22,726 nt of DNA from a virus, in the IMG/VR virus record IMGVR_UViG_3300025030_001109, positions 1 through 22,726 of that record; one strand, given 5' to 3'. Below, piece by piece: positions 21,243-22,726 of this stretch; positions within the stretch are counted from its first letter, which is position 1, and each line of letters starts with the position of its first letter. The position numbers and the translations under genes were made by a program. Below the pieces are notes generated by a model. It made no database searches. It saw nothing but the letters and a program-made list of their open reading frames with translations, and was not told the DNA's origin.

Positions 21243-22355
21243 CTACAAAACCATCAACCTAATATAATCCTCTATATAAGTCTCTGCCAACTCATAATAC
21301 ATACTCAAATATTCATCTCTAGCAGTTTGCCAATCTCCACTATTAACTGCATTTTCACAAATCTTAACACTCTGATAAATTTGTTCATAAACCAAACTAG
21401 GATCATCTTCTTGGTCTATAGCTTTAACAATTTGAGAAGCCAATTGATAATATTCTCTAATTAATTCTCTATATTCAGGATCATTAATATAATGCTCTCT
21501 TAATAACCTCATTGCAGTCAACTCAGAACAATCATCCTCTAATCCTTTATATTTAACACATGCTGTAGTAAGATAACAAGCATAAACATACCAATGAAAA
21601 TAAGATAGTTCTTTTCCATTCTCATTATTTAAAAATAGTTTTAAATCCCCACCTATTTCATTCCCAAAAACTCCACCTAAATATATTTGAAAAGTTGAAT
21701 CTTTAGAAACACTTAATGCTTGATGAATCCATTCGAAAGTAGGATCTCCCATATGACCTATTGTTAACTCTTCACCATTTATAATGTATTTAAGAATATA
21801 AGCCGGATTGGTAGCATCTACATTTAACGCATATATAATACAGTCTTCTGGAATTGTTACTATGTTTGAAAAAACTACATTTACATCAGGTTCGGAAATC
21901 ATATCATCTATGTCTAAAGTCCACGGTAATCCTACAAGAGCTTGAGCCACAAGTTTAGTAGTTTTGTCGTTCTCTACGATATCACCCACATCAGTACAGG
22001 CTCTTACCCAAAAAATGTAATTTTTATCATAAATTTTATCAGACACTATATCTAATGGTTGACCCCAATCAGAAGGGGTAGAATTTGGAAAACCATTGAT
22101 ATCACTCGCAAGTTGCCAGCATGTGGATTTTAATCCTTCTAACGTCAGTCTGCAATTTCTGTTTAGGTCATTTATCGTCTGGAGACCTTCATTACACCTT
22201 AAAGCACATTTTTTCCATTCTCCAATTACGCTTTCTGATCCTGTTTCTGGGATAAGGAGAAATCCAGAATCTACTGGCGATGTCCAGTCTTCCGTACTGA
22301 CTAAATCGCCATCAATATCTCCTGTTGGATTTTTATATATTTTAATTGAAGCCAA
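21243..22355 (-). CDS. Tail appendage protein with CFI-box-like C-terminal domain, 370 aa
   Basis: Three parts are visible. Residues 1-140 form a beta domain shared with the proteins at 19106-19867 and 17328-17765 (shared features: IPETGS/IPATGS, the RCNEG/RCDEG motif, DLNRNCRL/DLNRHARI, WQLA followed by SP and ST). Residues 145-255 form a second beta domain beginning PWTLDIDDM and containing an IPEDC motif. Residues 259-370 start with ACYLTTACVKYKGL and resemble the CFI-box C-terminal domain, a helical region of unknown role with a conserved Cys near its start (here C260, C266, C276). The start codon is TTG, supported by GAGAGGAGTG ten bases upstream and by the same leader and TTG in the paralogue at 19867. 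The whole protein equals the two separate proteins at 17328-17765 and 16536-17315 joined together. Likely a phage surface/appendage protein; partner unknown. Confidence 0.75.
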   Translation of the reverse strand: MASIKIYKNPTGDIDGDLVSTEDWTSPVDSGFLLIPETGSESVIGEWKKCALRCNEGLQTINDLNRNCRLTLEGLKSTCWQLASDINGFPNSTPSDWGQPLDIVSDKIYDKNYIFWVRACTDVGDIVENDKTTKLVAQALVGLPWTLDIDDMISEPDVNVVFSNIVTIPEDCIIYALNVDATNPAYILKYIINGEELTIGHMGDPTFEWIHQALSVSKDSTFQIYLGGVFGNEIGGDLKLFLNNENGKELSYFHWYVYACYLTTACVKYKGLEDDCSELTAMRLLREHYINDPEYRELIREYYQLASQIVKAIDQEDDPSLVYEQIYQSVKICENAVNSGDWQTARDEYLSMYYELAETYIEDYIRLMVL

Positions 22356-22382
22356 ATTTATATCACTCCTCTCATAATTAAA

Positions 22383-22673
22383 CTATTTCTTTATTTTAAT
22401 ACTTAACTTCCCCATAATTATTTTAGGCACATCTTTCAGAACGATACTAAATTGCAATATATATCCTTTACTATAAACATACCCATCCAATGTAGTATCA
22501 ACCAAGCAAAAAACTGAATGATCTTCAACTGTTCCTTCTTCATCTTCTTGAATAGTAGTTCCTACATTGTCAACCACCTTGCATGAAACACTCTCTATTA
22601 AAAAACTTTTACCACTTCTACTTTTGACAGACATTCCACATAAACGCTTCTCTCCCTTATATAACTCTATCAT
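22383..22673 (-). CDS. Small phage appendage protein, 96 aa, unknown function
   Basis: The start is an ATG preceded by GGAGG inside the previous gene, with which it overlaps by four bases (ATGA). The protein alternates short polar and hydrophobic stretches, as in an all-beta fold (for example around IELYKGEKRLCGMSV and YILQFSIVLKDVPKIIMG). No signal peptide or membrane segment is seen. The size and the layout, before the large paralogous appendage genes, recall the small Ig-like or BppU-type baseplate proteins of Gram-positive phages, but I do not see a diagnostic motif. The role in a host-binding appendage is inferred from neighbours. Confidence 0.7.
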   Translation of the reverse strand: MIELYKGEKRLCGMSVKSRSGKSFLIESVSCKVVDNVGTTIQEDEEGTVEDHSVFCLVDTTLDGYVYSKGYILQFSIVLKDVPKIIMGKLSIKIKK

Positions 22674-22726
22674 AACCTTTTAACCTCCTCAACTTCAATA
22701 TCAAGAGGAATTTCATACATACATAA
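22670..22726 (-). CDS. 3' end of an upstream gene, probably a tail/baseplate protein (partial)
   Basis: The last 18 codons of an open frame enter from the window edge and read LCMYEIPLDIEVEEVKRL before a TGA. That TGA overlaps the ATG of the next gene as ATGA, an arrangement typical of translationally coupled genes. The GAGGAGG that serves as ribosome binding site of the next gene lies inside these codons. Too little is visible for a family call; a tail or baseplate role is inferred only from position. Confidence 0.6.
   Translation of the reverse strand, partial: LCMYEIPLDIEVEEVKRL

Noticed and set aside
938-22377. Plus-strand open frames of 64 to 135 codons scattered through the window.
   Set aside because: All lie opposite better-supported minus-strand genes, lack ribosome binding sites and give unlikely proteins.
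1-22726. tRNA genes, CRISPR arrays, insertion sequences, att sites.
   Set aside because: No cloverleaf with a TTCRA arm, no regularly spaced repeats, no transposase and no integrase were seen on reading both strands.

Overview
This window looks like part of the late region of a phage or prophage of a low-GC Gram-positive (Bacillota) host. Every gene I accept is on the minus strand, so transcription runs from 22726 towards 1. Support for this reading: low G+C over most of the window, strong GGAGG-type ribosome binding sites, several TTG/GTG starts, tail collar, Mtd-like, LamG and fibronectin-type domains, an XhlA-like coiled-coil/membrane protein, and four free-standing homing endonuclease genes (one broken). 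I cannot tell lytic phage from prophage because no integrase, repressor or att site is visible.

Layout in transcription order. (1) 22726-13699: tail/baseplate appendage genes. Three paralogous modules (21243-22355, 19106-19867, and the pair 17328-17765 + 16536-17315) carry the same N-terminal beta domain, a second beta domain and, in two cases, a CFI-box-like C-terminal domain. A GIY-YIG endonuclease gene lies in each of the two gaps between these modules (19907-21097 and 17808-18941). Next come a fibronectin-like protein with ten 14-residue repeats, a small beta protein and a 441-aa fibre. (2) 13554-12460: an HNH homing endonuclease interrupted by an in-frame TGA. (3) 12412-9196: two fibre proteins with Mtd-like N-termini. 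(4) 9144-6443: a cassette unlike its surroundings. It has a direct-repeat operator resembling a LytTR (AgrA/ComE-type) box, a small membrane plus soluble protein pair, a near-perfect sigma-A promoter, a second membrane plus soluble pair, a sensor-only AgrC-like membrane protein, a 27-residue peptide gene and an AgrB-family peptidase. This is the strongest candidate for an undescribed system: a phage-borne, kinase-less agr-like module. (5) 6427-4844: a structured leader and an endonuclease of the Vsr/EDxHD type. (6) 4789-205: an XhlA-like protein, a tail-collar fibre and small appendage proteins. They end in a distinctly GC-richer block (205-1957) that looks recently acquired, followed by two terminators.

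Two RNA-level observations stand out. First, the two GIY-YIG genes are preceded by homologous leaders that fold into the same three-way-junction shape, with compensatory changes in both inner hairpins and in a loop-to-downstream (pseudoknot) pairing. A looser version precedes the Vsr/EDxHD-type gene. Second, the strong promoter inside the agr-like cassette is placed so that read-through RNA from the tail genes would hide the ribosome binding site in an 11-bp perfect hairpin, whereas RNA started at this promoter would not. That would uncouple the cassette from late phage expression.

How the genes may work together: the tail proteins build host-recognition appendages, the endonucleases are mobile passengers between them, and the agr-like cassette is a likely moron (host-altering cargo) that could make or sense a peptide signal through host regulators. 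The last point is inference. No search was run, and family assignments rest on motifs read by eye.
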